Below are positions 33,651 to 43,055 of a stretch of 64,000 nt of DNA, piece after piece. The notes beneath the pieces were generated by a model, which saw nothing but the letters and a program-made list of their open reading frames with translations, was not told the origin of the DNA and ran no database searches. The first letter of the stretch is position 1, and each line of letters begins with the position of its first letter. A program made the translations under genes and the position numbers. The stretch is from Lachnospiraceae bacterium AD3010 (GTDB lineage Bacteria > Bacillota > Clostridia > Lachnospirales > Lachnospiraceae): contig KK211387.1 of assembly GCA_000622025.1 (NCBI GenBank), positions 1-64,000 of the forward strand, in the 5' to 3' direction.

Positions 33651-35075
33651 ATGAGTACTGAAAAACAGGATAAAGGCAGGCTTGCGCTAAAGGCCGGATT
33701 CTGGTATGTAGTATCCAGTGTTTTGGTTAAGGCCATGTCTACTATCACAACTCCAATATTTACACGTCTCCTGAGTACAGAGGAATATGGTACCGTACAG
33801 ACCTTTGGCTCCTGGGATAATCTTTTGATTACTTTTTTTTCCTTGAATCTCACCTACAGCATAGGGAGAGCCAAGCTTGATTTTGAGGGTGAATTAGACA
33901 AGTATATCGGTTCTATGCAGCTGTTAGGAACCTTGTTCTCATTTCTGTTATCATCTATTGTTATTATTTTTATTTCGCCTTTTTCTTCTATTTTTGAATT
34001 AACAAAATTCCAAAGTATCCTCTTGGTATCATATATGCTTTTTCAGAATGCGATTACTCTTAATCAGAATGGATTCAGATATAGATACCAATATAAACAA
34101 AATATAGCCATTGCCTGGTATAGTACATTATCAACTTCTATACTCTCTTTGATACTAATATATGTATTTAGGTATAATAGAGATGATTTAAGGATAATCG
34201 GACTTGTATCTCCCACGATCCTGTTGTCATTGTATTTTTGGATAAAAAATATTCATCAAGGCAACATAAGCGTAAATTGGGAGCATTGGAAATATGGGTT
34301 AAAGCTCTCCCTTCCGTTGATCTTGCATACAGTTTCACTCCATATCCTGGCTCAGTCAGACCGTATTTTCATTACAAAAATATGCGGAAAAACAGATACA
34401 GCATTTTATAGTCTTGCATATGCAATCGGATCTTTGCTTACCTTGATAACCGGAGCCGTATCACAAGGGTGGCTTCCGTGGTTTCATGACACCTATTTTG
34501 AAGGAAAGTTTGAAGAGATAAAGAAAAATGCCAAACCAATCGTAATACTGGGATGTTATGGAGGATTGGCCTGTATTGCACTAGCTCCGGAAATCGTCTT
34601 AGTTATGGGAGGATCCAGATATCTTAGGGGCGTACCCTGTGTTGCACCGGTTGTTTTAGGAGTTATATGTTCATCTATATATACTCATTACGTTAATATT
34701 GAATTACATTTGAAAAAGACAATATTTGTTTCGGCAGGTACAATAATAGCTGCATGCTTTAATATTGCTGCAAATGCTATCTTTATACCCATATATGGAT
34801 TTGTGGCAGCAGCTTATACAACGCTGGCGGGGTATATGCTTCTAATGTTTATTCATTTCCTGATAACAAGAAAAGTTTTGAAGGTCAGGTTGTATGATGA
34901 TTTGTTTATGTTTGGATCCATGCTTATGACAGCTGTTGTTGCAGGAGTACTTATTTTTACATATGATTATCGAGTAATCCGATACTGCCTTACTGGTGTT
35001 GGATTTATTTCTTTTGTTGGTTATTTCAGGAAATTTATAGTTGTATGGATAAGAGGAAAAAGACAGAAAAAATAA
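33651..35075 (+). CDS. Wzx-type flippase, second copy
   Basis: The 474-residue polytopic protein of about 12-14 TM segments begins LALKAGFWYVVSSVLVKAMSTITTPIFTRLLSTEEYGTVQTF, typical of polysaccharide_synt flippases (PF01943/PF13440). It would export lipid-linked repeat units. It is distinct in sequence from the flippase at 5096. The stop TAA overlaps the ATG of the next gene (TAATG). Confidence 0.9.
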   Translation: MSTEKQDKGRLALKAGFWYVVSSVLVKAMSTITTPIFTRLLSTEEYGTVQTFGSWDNLLITFFSLNLTYSIGRAKLDFEGELDKYIGSMQLLGTLFSFLLSSIVIIFISPFSSIFELTKFQSILLVSYMLFQNAITLNQNGFRYRYQYKQNIAIAWYSTLSTSILSLILIYVFRYNRDDLRIIGLVSPTILLSLYFWIKNIHQGNISVNWEHWKYGLKLSLPLILHTVSLHILAQSDRIFITKICGKTDTAFYSLAYAIGSLLTLITGAVSQGWLPWFHDTYFEGKFEEIKKNAKPIVILGCYGGLACIALAPEIVLVMGGSRYLRGVPCVAPVVLGVICSSIYTHYVNIELHLKKTIFVSAGTIIAACFNIAANAIFIPIYGFVAAAYTTLAGYMLLMFIHFLITRKVLKVRLYDDLFMFGSMLMTAVVAGVLIFTYDYRVIRYCLTGVGFISFVGYFRKFIVVWIRGKRQKK

Positions 35076-36826
35076 TGAGGGGGATTCTATCAAGAATGAA
35101 TACTGATACAGTTGATAACGGTTATGCCTTTAGTTCAGATCATAACAATAATAGGGCAATGTATGCTAAAACAGAAATAAAAGAGATAATTTATCTTGTT
35201 TTAATCTATTTTTTTGCACATTTTCTGTTGCTCATTATATCTGGTCAGTGGTGGGATGATTGGACCGTAAGAACAATGGATTTTGCTGAGCTTAAGCAGC
35301 ATTTTGCTGCACATGGTGCACCTTGGGGGGCATATGTTAATGCTGCCTTAATGTGGATACCAAATGGGGGGTATCGAACGGTTGTTTTTTTTGTGTATCT
35401 TTGTATAGGGTTGATGTTTTATTATATTCTTGTAAACTTAGATTTTATACATAGGGAAGATGCATTTTGGATGTCGGCAATTGCTATTACAGTACCAATA
35501 AATGACGCAAGAACAACATTAATTTGCGCTGGTTATGCTATCTCGCTTATGCTTTTTTTCTTATCGTTTGTTGTTCTCATACTATCAAAGGATATACAAC
35601 AGAGAATCAAGAAAACAGCATTTCGTTTTTTTTCTTTACTGTGTCTTTTCTGTTCTTATATTATGGAGTCATTACTTGTATTCACTCTGCTAATTTGGGC
35701 ATATCTGTTTTATTGTGTATGTAGAGAGTACACGGAATTAAATAGTGTTGAAAGGATAAAAAAATTTCTATTTTCATACTGGGATTTCTTAATTCTTCCA
35801 TTTGTGTTTTTTGCTGTCAAAGAACTTATCTTTAGTCCGGTTGGGAGATATGTTAGTTATAATGATGTAACTATTAAGTCCGTATTAAAAGGGGTGGTTT
35901 TCTCTCCTATATGTGCCATTACAACAGTAGCAAATGTTGTTATTGCATATCGTAACCAGGTCAAATTATGGTCGTGTGTTTTCATTATAATGATTGTTCT
36001 ATTTTTTATTATTAAGTGTCGTAATAAGGAGTATAGTTCAATTGAGAAAAACAGCTTTAGGCACTATGTAATTAATTTGATCATTGGTATAATTGTGTAC
36101 TACGCAGGATTGTTTGCATATGCTGTTGTAAGGGGTGGTGGAAAACAAGGCCTTGCTATAACCGGCGTTCAAGGAAGAGATTCAATTTTGATAGGATTTG
36201 GGATAGGAATAATGATAATTGCGATAGTACGAATGACTCCAATAAAAATCCCTTTACAAAATACTATTCTTGTATTTTTAATCCTTCTGGGAGTACTACA
36301 TTTTAACGAATGGTATCTGAACTATCAAGAAGATTGGTATTATCAAAAGCAGGTCGAGTCATATTTTGAAAATAATGATGATTTTGGAAATGATAATACA
36401 ATATTATGTGATTTCTCTACTTTATCTCCTATTGATGGAACAAGGTTTTATACGATAAATGCACTTTCAAAAACAACAACAGGAAAAGAAGATATATTTT
36501 ATTATAGCGGAATAAAGGATTTGAAGTATAAAGAGGAATTTGATCCATATTTCCTATTTGCGTATAACTGCAATAAGTATGATCCGGCGGACATGAGTAT
36601 TGATGGGGTTTTGATTATTAATAATGTCACGCTAAATAATGATGAAGTATTACGAATTAAGTATGATGAGTTATTCCGATCAAGTATGTTTGACGATGAT
36701 ATACAAAATAGGACTGATATTCAGTATTTGAGAGTGGATAAAGAGACATCTGATAGGATATTTGATTTGTACTATAAGAATGAGTTATCGCAAGATGTTT
36801 TGCATGGTATGCTTATTTCCAATTAA
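35075..36826 (+). CDS. GT-C-like polytopic membrane glycosyltransferase (putative)
   Basis: Starting at ATG 35075, which overlaps the flippase TAA, the product is about 583 residues with some ten TM helices. A DDWTVRTMDF stretch lies just after the first helix; an acidic first-loop motif of this sort is typical of GT-C enzymes and of GtrII-like glucosyltransferases. The last 170 residues are a soluble extracytoplasmic domain. The GtrB-like gene at 39662 would supply its polyprenyl-phosphate sugar donor. An upstream ATG at 35045 would overlap the flippase by 31 nt. Two in-frame G6 runs encode APWGAY and PNGGYR. Confidence 0.65.
   Translation: MRGILSRMNTDTVDNGYAFSSDHNNNRAMYAKTEIKEIIYLVLIYFFAHFLLLIISGQWWDDWTVRTMDFAELKQHFAAHGAPWGAYVNAALMWIPNGGYRTVVFFVYLCIGLMFYYILVNLDFIHREDAFWMSAIAITVPINDARTTLICAGYAISLMLFFLSFVVLILSKDIQQRIKKTAFRFFSLLCLFCSYIMESLLVFTLLIWAYLFYCVCREYTELNSVERIKKFLFSYWDFLILPFVFFAVKELIFSPVGRYVSYNDVTIKSVLKGVVFSPICAITTVANVVIAYRNQVKLWSCVFIIMIVLFFIIKCRNKEYSSIEKNSFRHYVINLIIGIIVYYAGLFAYAVVRGGGKQGLAITGVQGRDSILIGFGIGIMIIAIVRMTPIKIPLQNTILVFLILLGVLHFNEWYLNYQEDWYYQKQVESYFENNDDFGNDNTILCDFSTLSPIDGTRFYTINALSKTTTGKEDIFYYSGIKDLKYKEEFDPYFLFAYNCNKYDPADMSIDGVLIINNVTLNNDEVLRIKYDELFRSSMFDDDIQNRTDIQYLRVDKETSDRIFDLYYKNELSQDVLHGMLISN
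35325..35371 (+). repeat. two in-frame G6 tracts in the GT-C-like gene
   Basis: GGGGGG at 35325-35330 and 35366-35371, both ON. A change in either would stop translation early in this membrane protein. Confidence 0.85.
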
Positions 36827-36874
36827 ACGGACATTAGCAGAATTAATTCAGAAAAGAGGTAATTAAGTTATTTT

Positions 36875-38011
36875 ATGATACCATTTAATATACCACCATT
36901 TGTAGGAACTGAGCTAGATTATATTAAGGATGCGGTTAATGGACATAAAATCTGCGGTGACGGCAAGTATACGAAGCTTTGCTGTGAATGGATGGAGAAG
37001 CGATTCGGAGCAAAAAAGGTCCTATTAACAACGTCCTGCACGCACGCAACAGAAATGGCGGCTATGCTGGCACAAATTCAGCCTGGCGACGAAGTAATTA
37101 TGCCATCGTATACATTTGTATCCACAGCTGATGCATTTGTTTTAAGAGGGGCGACAGCAGTATTCGTGGATATTCGACCTGATACCATGAACATAGACGA
37201 AAGTCTTATTGAGAGTGCCATAACAAAAAAAACAAAGGCAATAGTCCCGGTTCACTATGCAGGAGTCTCCTGCGAGATGGACACCATAATGGATATTGCC
37301 AGAAGGCATAATCTGCTTGTTATTGAGGACGCAGCTCAAGGGGTTATGAGTAAATATAAAGGTGTTCCTCTTGGTACAATCGGAGATTATGGATGTTATA
37401 GTTTTCATGAGACAAAGAATTATTCCATGGGAGAAGGGGGGGCGCTTGTAATAAAAAATGAAGATATGATCGAGCCTGCGGAGATTATTCGTGAGAAGGG
37501 GACAAATCGTAGCAAGTTCTTTCGTGGACAAATAGATAAGTATACCTGGGTTGATGCCGGATCATCATATCTTCCAAGTGAGCTGAATGCGGCGTATCTG
37601 TATGCACAGCTTGAGAGAGCGGATGAAATATATTCTGACAGAATGCAGGCATGGAATACATATTATGATCGACTTATAGAACTGGAGAATAGCGGATATA
37701 TACGGCTACCTTATGTACCAGATGAATGTATACATAATGCGCATATGTTTTATATTAAGACAAAAGATTTAGATGAAAGGACAAGACTAATAGATTATCT
37801 CAAATCAAAGGATATATTATCCGTATTTCATTACGTGCCGCTTCATTCTGCGCCTGCAGGGAGAAAATATGGGCGGTTCTACGGGGAAGATGTTCATACT
37901 ACTAGAGAAAGCGAGAGGTTATTAAGATTGCCATTGTACTATGGAATTAATTATAGCGATATAAATACAATATGTGACGAGATATATAGTTTTTTTGAGG
38001 GAGGGAGATAA
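36875..38011 (+). CDS. wecE: dTDP-4-amino-4,6-dideoxygalactose transaminase
   Basis: The 378-residue DegT/DnrJ family PLP enzyme matches the WecE/RffA pattern along its whole length: MIPFNIPPFVGTELDYI, LTTSCTHATEMAAML, PGDEVIMPSYTFVSTADAFVLRGA, DAAQGVMSKYKG, SFHETKNYSMGEGGA with PLP lysine in HETKN near 181, REKGTNRSKFFRGQIDKYTW. It aminates dTDP-4-keto-6-deoxyglucose to dTDP-Fuc4N. RmlA/RmlB that make its substrate are not in this window. A G7 run at 37436-37442 encodes the GEGG loop directly after the active-site lysine; the frame is open. Confidence 0.9.
   Translation: MIPFNIPPFVGTELDYIKDAVNGHKICGDGKYTKLCCEWMEKRFGAKKVLLTTSCTHATEMAAMLAQIQPGDEVIMPSYTFVSTADAFVLRGATAVFVDIRPDTMNIDESLIESAITKKTKAIVPVHYAGVSCEMDTIMDIARRHNLLVIEDAAQGVMSKYKGVPLGTIGDYGCYSFHETKNYSMGEGGALVIKNEDMIEPAEIIREKGTNRSKFFRGQIDKYTWVDAGSSYLPSELNAAYLYAQLERADEIYSDRMQAWNTYYDRLIELENSGYIRLPYVPDECIHNAHMFYIKTKDLDERTRLIDYLKSKDILSVFHYVPLHSAPAGRKYGRFYGEDVHTTRESERLLRLPLYYGINYSDINTICDEIYSFFEGGR
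37436..37442 (+). repeat. poly-G tract (G7) in wecE, ON frame
   Basis: Seven G encode part of MGEGGALVI, next to the PLP site. Slippage by one base would truncate the transaminase near mid-length. Confidence 0.9.
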
Positions 38012-38016
38012 AGTAG

Positions 38017-39003
38017 ATGGATTTGAAGGATATATCCCTAAAGAAATATAACATATTGGTTACTGGTGTAGGAGCAATTATCGGATATGGGATAATTAAG
38101 AGTATTCGTAAAAGTAGATATAATTGCAATATTATAGGAATGGATATTTATGAGGATGCTGTCGGACAGGCGTGGACCGACCATTTTGAAAAAGCTGTTT
38201 TAGCATATGATGCTGCATATATCACTTTCCTTCATGAGCTGATTGTAAAATATAATATAGATCTTATTTTTTTGGGGACAGAACAGGAGCTGGAAATTGT
38301 ATCGAAATGTGATGATGAAAATATAAAGGGGAAGTGTGTGCTGAATTCTGATGCAGCCTTCAGGGTATCCGAGGACAAATGGCTCACATACACATTTCTT
38401 GTAGAAAATGGATTCAGACCAATTCCTTCTTCACTCAAGCACGATTACGAATCTATATGTAAAGAACTTGGAGTACCATTCCTACTCAAACCTAGGTGTT
38501 CTTATGCAGGGAAGGGAATAAGAAAGATCTCTACAAAAAGAGAACTAGATTTTTTTTCGGGCTACATTTCAGAAGATAATTATATGGTTCAAAAGATTAT
38601 AGGTGATGATGCGAAGGAATATACGGCCGCCGTGTTTGGATACGGAGATGGTACATGTTCTGATTCTATTATGTTTCGGAGGAAGCTTAGCCAAGAGGGC
38701 GCTACGGCAAAGGCATTTGTTGAGGACATTCCCGAGATAAAAGGAATAATACAGCAAATCTGTGAACTGATAAAACCGATTGGCCCCACAAATTTTCAGT
38801 TTAGGCGTGATCAAGATGAATACTACCTGCTTGAAATTAATCCACGAATATCATCATCTACATCAATTCGGACTGCTTTTGGGTTTAATGAAGCAGAAAT
38901 GTGTATAGGTTGGTTTTTAGAAAACAAGAAACTAGGGAAAAGGAGAGACTTAAAAAAAGGAATGGCTATTAGATATATAGATGAATGGGTGAAAGAAGTT
39001 TGA
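38017..39003 (+). CDS. ATP-grasp family ligase
   Basis: The 328-residue protein starts NILVTGVGAIIGYGIIKSIRKS, a preATP-grasp Rossmann motif. It has ATP-grasp features VPFLLKPRCSYAGKGIRKI (near 150) and the metal-binding end YYLLEINPRISSSTSIRTAFG (near 270). Enzymes of the carbamoyl-phosphate-synthase-like type join carboxylates to amines or phosphates; in glycan loci they may add amino acids or other acyl groups to aminosugars. GGGAGGGAG precedes the ATG. It overlaps the phosphoesterase gene. Confidence 0.8.
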   Translation: MDLKDISLKKYNILVTGVGAIIGYGIIKSIRKSRYNCNIIGMDIYEDAVGQAWTDHFEKAVLAYDAAYITFLHELIVKYNIDLIFLGTEQELEIVSKCDDENIKGKCVLNSDAAFRVSEDKWLTYTFLVENGFRPIPSSLKHDYESICKELGVPFLLKPRCSYAGKGIRKISTKRELDFFSGYISEDNYMVQKIIGDDAKEYTAAVFGYGDGTCSDSIMFRRKLSQEGATAKAFVEDIPEIKGIIQQICELIKPIGPTNFQFRRDQDEYYLLEINPRISSSTSIRTAFGFNEAEMCIGWFLENKKLGKRRDLKKGMAIRYIDEWVKEV

Positions 39004-39665
39004 AAACAGCAATTATTTCAGATATACATGGCAATTACCCAGCACTTATAGCAGTCCTTGATTGTATTGAAAGAGACGGCATATCTAAAATAATATGTCT
39101 GGGGGATATATGCGGATATTACTGTATGGTTAATGAATGCATAGAAGAATTGATAAAAAGAGATGCTATATGTTTGATGGGGAATCACGATTATTACTTG
39201 TCTAGTGACGCATGTTGTGATTCAAAAACTGTAAAAATATGCATAGATTATCAAAAACAAATTATAAAAGATATATATGCAGAATGGTTAAGTGTACTAC
39301 CGTTGTCAATGAATGATAATAACTATTCCTTTAGACATGGTGGGTGGAACGACCCATTGGAAGAACGAATTGAAGAGTTTGATTTTTCTGTCACTAAAGA
39401 TATGAATGAGAATTATTTTTTTTCTGGCCATACACATATGCAGAGTATTCAGAAATGCGGAGACAAGTTTTACTGTAATCCTGGGTCCGTTGGACAACCG
39501 AGAGATCATGATTCAAGGGCTGCATATGCTGTCGCGGATAATGGAGTAGTAGAGTTGAAACGAGTGTCCTACGATGTTGAATGGATTATTTCAGAAATGA
39601 AAAAGACTGGATTGGGTGATTGGATTTGGCAATGTTTATATGAGGGAAAGAGGATTGGTGAATGA
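38985..39665 (+). CDS. calcineurin-like metallophosphoesterase
   Basis: The 226-residue protein shows the metal-site sequence TAIISDIHGNYPAL, CLGDICGYY, MGNHDYY, FSGHTHM and YCNPGSVGQPRD of the YfcE/MJ0936-type phosphodiesterases (PF12850). Either ATG 38985 or TTG 39000 (overlapping the preceding TGA) could be the start; the conserved part begins just after TTG. Role in the cluster unknown, perhaps dephosphorylating a sugar or nucleotide intermediate. Confidence 0.8.
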   Translation: MGERSLKTAIISDIHGNYPALIAVLDCIERDGISKIICLGDICGYYCMVNECIEELIKRDAICLMGNHDYYLSSDACCDSKTVKICIDYQKQIIKDIYAEWLSVLPLSMNDNNYSFRHGGWNDPLEERIEEFDFSVTKDMNENYFFSGHTHMQSIQKCGDKFYCNPGSVGQPRDHDSRAAYAVADNGVVELKRVSYDVEWIISEMKKTGLGDWIWQCLYEGKRIGE

Positions 39666-40600
39666 AGAAAAAAGTTTCACTGGTGATACCTTGTTATAAT
39701 TCTGAAAAGTCGTTATATGAAATTGTAGAGCAAGCTTCAAGGTGTCTGGAAGAAAATGAAGAATATGATTTTGAAATAATATTAGTAAATGATGGATCGA
39801 AGGATAAGACATGGGGAATTATAAAGAGATGCTCGAATGATTTTGAAAGTGTAAAAGGAATAAATCTATCAAAAAATTTTGGACAACATAATGCATTGAT
39901 GGCAGCATATAACAATGTTACAGGCGATATTATTGTGGGAATTGATGATGACGGTGAGCAAGATCCATGGGATATGTTTAAGCTTATAGAAAAGCTTGAA
40001 AAGGGCGGATATGATTATGTCTGTGCTTCTCATCAAACAGTTAAAAGAGAATCCGTCTTTCGTAACGCTGGAACAAGAATTAACGGTATGATGGCAGAAC
40101 TATTAATAGATAAGCCTAGAGACTTTGAATTTAATAGCTACTATTGCATGAGGAGATATCTAGTAGATGAAATAATAAAGAACAATAACCCGTATCCATA
40201 TATTATGGGGTTGATATTGCAACGATCCAGAAATTTTGCAACTGTTGAACTGCCGGTACACAGAAGAAAATACGGTTCGTCCGGATATAATTTAAGGAAA
40301 CTATTAAAGCTATGGCTTAATGGGTTCACTGCATTTTCAGTCAGACCCTTGAGGGTAGCGAGCGTTATGGGAGTATGTACTGCATTATTTGGAATTGTTT
40401 TTGGAATAGGTCTAATAATTAAAAAAATGATTAATCCAGAGGCAGTTATGATGGGTTATAGTTCCCTGATGGCGATTGTGCTGTTCGTTGGTGGCGTGAT
40501 AATGATGATTTTAGGAATGATAGGAGAGTATATTGGTCGTATTTATATGAATATCAATAGTTCTCCACAATTTGTCATAAGGGAAATAGTTGGTAAATGA
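39662..40600 (+). CDS. GtrB-like polyprenyl-phosphate glycosyltransferase (GT2)
   Basis: The 312-residue protein has a GT2 domain with SLVIPCYNSEKSL, ILVNDGSKDKTW, GIDDDGEQDP and then two C-terminal TM helices (about 233-255 and 268-292, ending EYIGRIYMNINSSPQFVIREI). This is the DPM1/GtrB/ArnC-like architecture that makes undecaprenyl-phosphate sugars for GT-C enzymes. The likely partner is the membrane protein at 35075. The ATG overlaps the previous TGA. Confidence 0.9.
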   Translation: MKKKVSLVIPCYNSEKSLYEIVEQASRCLEENEEYDFEIILVNDGSKDKTWGIIKRCSNDFESVKGINLSKNFGQHNALMAAYNNVTGDIIVGIDDDGEQDPWDMFKLIEKLEKGGYDYVCASHQTVKRESVFRNAGTRINGMMAELLIDKPRDFEFNSYYCMRRYLVDEIIKNNNPYPYIMGLILQRSRNFATVELPVHRRKYGSSGYNLRKLLKLWLNGFTAFSVRPLRVASVMGVCTALFGIVFGIGLIIKKMINPEAVMMGYSSLMAIVLFVGGVIMMILGMIGEYIGRIYMNINSSPQFVIREIVGK

Positions 40601-40604
40601 AGTT

Positions 40605-41612
40605 ATGAACAACAAGAACTATAATGTGGAATTATTGAGATTTATAGGAATATCTTTAATTGCGTTTTTTCATGTTTATGCTACAGGTATTCCGTATGGA
40701 TCTTACAAATTCGCAAATGGATGGATGTTTACAGATCTGTTCTTTGTTATGACAGGGTACTATACCGTGGTTCATTTTGAGAAGGGCAAAAGTGAGCACA
40801 GTGTTAAGGAATTATTTTTTTATGTATGGAAAAAAATTAAAAGATTTCTTCCGTTTATAATACCAAGCGTTGTAGTGGTATATATTGTAGATCTAACAGA
40901 AAGGTATCAATCCGGTGGGATTACAGAAGTATTAAATCAACTGATGAATTTACCACTGGAAATGTTACTTATTACATCTGGGTTCAATTATGAGTATGTC
41001 GATGGAATTCCGGCTGTTCCGCTAAATGCACCTCTTTGGTTTTTGTCCGCGATGTTTATTGTTTTCCCATTGTTTTGTTTTTGCGTAAGTAGAAATAAAA
41101 CAGGAATCTTTTGGGTTGTCTCTCAAATATGTTTGGTTATTGATATCGGATACAGTCGCAAACGCATATATACAACAGATTTGTTAAGAGCGATTTTAGG
41201 ATTATTTGCGGGAATGGCAATTTATTATCTTGCAAATTATATTGTTGCTAAACGCCAAAGGACTGAGTGGGGGGGGTACTGCTTGCTCGGAGTGGTGCTA
41301 ATTATGATGTATAAGAATGTGGGTAATACTGTTATTGTTTCGTTATTATTAGATGCAATTTTTTTGTTATTTTGTATTTCGGAGGAACATATTATTCCAA
41401 ACTGGATGAAGCGTCCTGTTGGTTTTTTAGGCGCGCTAAGTACGCCATTATTTATTTGGCATTGGCCTATGGCAAGACTTGTTCGTCATTTTATGACGGA
41501 GGCGGGGCGAAGCGAAAGAATGACAGTTTTCGTTTTGATTTCTGCTTTTGTGGCGTGTACATCATATTTTATGGTCATACTATTACAAAAGAGAAATGCA
41601 GGAAGAAGATGA
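40605..41612 (+). CDS. acyltransferase family 3 with in-frame G8 tract
   Basis: A polytopic protein of about 335 residues. YNVELLRFIGISLIAFFHVY contains the catalytic-type His of acyltransferase-3 enzymes; MFTDLFFVMTGYYTV and ALSTPLFIWHWPMARLVRHF are also typical. It would O-acylate the glycan. ATG 40605 fits the usual N-terminus better than TTG 40590. G8 at 41269-41276 encodes EWGGYC near residue 222; one base more or less would remove the last third. The TGA overlaps the next ATG. Confidence 0.85.
   Translation: MNNKNYNVELLRFIGISLIAFFHVYATGIPYGSYKFANGWMFTDLFFVMTGYYTVVHFEKGKSEHSVKELFFYVWKKIKRFLPFIIPSVVVVYIVDLTERYQSGGITEVLNQLMNLPLEMLLITSGFNYEYVDGIPAVPLNAPLWFLSAMFIVFPLFCFCVSRNKTGIFWVVSQICLVIDIGYSRKRIYTTDLLRAILGLFAGMAIYYLANYIVAKRQRTEWGGYCLLGVVLIMMYKNVGNTVIVSLLLDAIFLLFCISEEHIIPNWMKRPVGFLGALSTPLFIWHWPMARLVRHFMTEAGRSERMTVFVLISAFVACTSYFMVILLQKRNAGRR
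41269..41276 (+). repeat. poly-G tract (G8) in acyltransferase, ON frame
   Basis: Eight G followed by TACTGC. The same TACTGC context follows the G7 in the methyltransferase at 47675. Frame intact at eight. Confidence 0.9.
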
Positions 41613-42325
41613 AGTATATAATTACTGGCGCATCTAGTGGTATTGGAAGGAGATGCGCAGAGAGACTCTTAGAAGAAGGAAACGAATGTTTATTGCTTGC
41701 ACGTTCTAAAGATAGATTAGATGAAATGTCGTGCAAGTATGAGTTCGCAAAATCATATACTATCGATCTGACTGTTATTGAGAGCATTGAAGATGTTTTC
41801 AATTCCAACAGTTCTATGTTTCCGTTTGATGGCTTGATTCATTGTGCAGGAATTGCACCTCTTAAAAGGACAGATGAGAATGATTATGTAACGTTGAGAA
41901 CTGCGTACGAAACGAATGTTTTTTCTTTTATTGAATTAATGCGTTGTATGACACAGATTGGAGTATTAAAGGATGGTGGAGCTGTTGTAGCGATGTCTTC
42001 CGTGATAGCTCATAGAGGTTCAAACAGACAATCTATTTATTCGGGAACAAAGGCGGCTCTCGAGGGAACAATACGATGCATGGCTAAAGAATTGATAGAT
42101 AGGAGAATTAGGGTTAACGCAGTCGTCAGCGGAACAGTTGAAACTGAAATGTTGAAGAAATTAAGAACTGAAAGTCCAAATTTAGATGAAAAAATTATGC
42201 GTCATTCTCCGCTTGGGATAGTACCGGTTGATGATATTTGTGAGATTATAGAGTTTTTGCTGTCGGATAAGGCATCACATATCACGGGAGCGTCAGTGCC
42301 CGTAGATTCGGGGTTTTTGCTATGA
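41609..42325 (+). CDS. short-chain dehydrogenase/reductase
   Basis: From ATG 41609 (overlapping the previous TGA) the protein has 238 residues. It shows the SDR cofactor motif YIITGASSGIGRRCAERLL, HCAGIAP, the catalytic set AMSSVIAHRGSNRQSIYSGTKAAL (S...Y-X3-K) and a C-terminal SDKASHITGASVPVDSGFLL. Close in sequence to the next gene, so the two are tandem duplicates with diverged roles, and both precede a TPP enzyme. Probably reduces a keto-sugar or keto-acyl intermediate. The upstream frame from 41372 is shadow sequence. Confidence 0.85.
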   Translation: MKYIITGASSGIGRRCAERLLEEGNECLLLARSKDRLDEMSCKYEFAKSYTIDLTVIESIEDVFNSNSSMFPFDGLIHCAGIAPLKRTDENDYVTLRTAYETNVFSFIELMRCMTQIGVLKDGGAVVAMSSVIAHRGSNRQSIYSGTKAALEGTIRCMAKELIDRRIRVNAVVSGTVETEMLKKLRTESPNLDEKIMRHSPLGIVPVDDICEIIEFLLSDKASHITGASVPVDSGFLL

Positions 42326-43040
42326 GAAAAAGAATTATTGTAACGGGTGCATCAAAAGGTGTTGGGAATGCTGTTGTGAAAAGGCTACTAAGGCAGGGGC
42401 ATACAATTATTGCTACTGCAAGAACAAACTCATTTGGTGCTGAAGAAAAGATGGGAAAGCTACATTTCTTTATGACTGACTTGGCAGTCAGCTGTAGCGG
42501 CATTGATTTGGTGGATCATATTAATAAAGAGTCCCTGTTGCCAATAGATGGATTTGTTCACTGTGCTGGAATTGCACCAGATTTAAGAGTGACAGAGAAT
42601 GAGAGAGCAAAAGTTAAAGATGTTTTTGAAGTAAATGCTCTATCGTTTTTCGATATAGTGCAATCCGTTGAAAAATGGGGGGGTGGAGTGAAGGCGCTTC
42701 TATAGTTGCACTATCAAGTGTAGTTAGTTCAAGAGGATCAAATCGTCAATCAGTATATGCCGGTTCGAAGGCTGCTCTAGAAAGTATGATTAGCGATTTT
42801 TCATGTAAGCTTGACGGTAAGGTCAGGGTTAATGGAATAGCATGTGGGGCAATTCAAACGGAAATGCTCTTGAAATTGTATGAAGAGAGTGAAGGCTTGG
42901 AAGATCGAATGAAAAGAAGCTATCCGTTGGGCATTATTTCAGTGGAAGAGATGTGTGATACGATAGAGTTTCTTTTGTCGGATAGATCCGAAAAAATTAA
43001 TGGATATATTATGCCAGTGGACTCAGGTTTTTTCCTATAA
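42322..43040 (+). pseudogene. second SDR, frameshifted at a G7 tract
   Basis: The first frame (RIIVTGASKGVGNAVVKRLL...FVHCAGIAPDLRV) runs to 42705, stopping after G7 at 42677-42683. The catalytic half (SIVALSSVVSSRGSNRQSVYAGSKAAL and the C-terminal IMPVDSGFFL) continues in another frame to 43040. Eight G give one 240-residue SDR aligned throughout with its neighbour (VEKWGGWSEGASIVALSS). All other parts are intact, so this is a single lesion, either phase-OFF or a base-call error. Its start overlaps the previous stop (ATGA). Confidence 0.8.
42677..42683 (+). repeat. poly-G tract (G7), OFF frame
   Basis: Seven G followed by TGG at the frame change in the second SDR. Eight would restore it. 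Confidence 0.9.
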
Positions 43041-43055
43041 ATATGCGGAGCGATT

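Noticed and set aside
41372-41608. Longer N-terminus for the first SDR
   Set aside because: The added 79 residues are an off-frame reading of the acyltransferase gene; the Rossmann motif begins right after ATG 41609.
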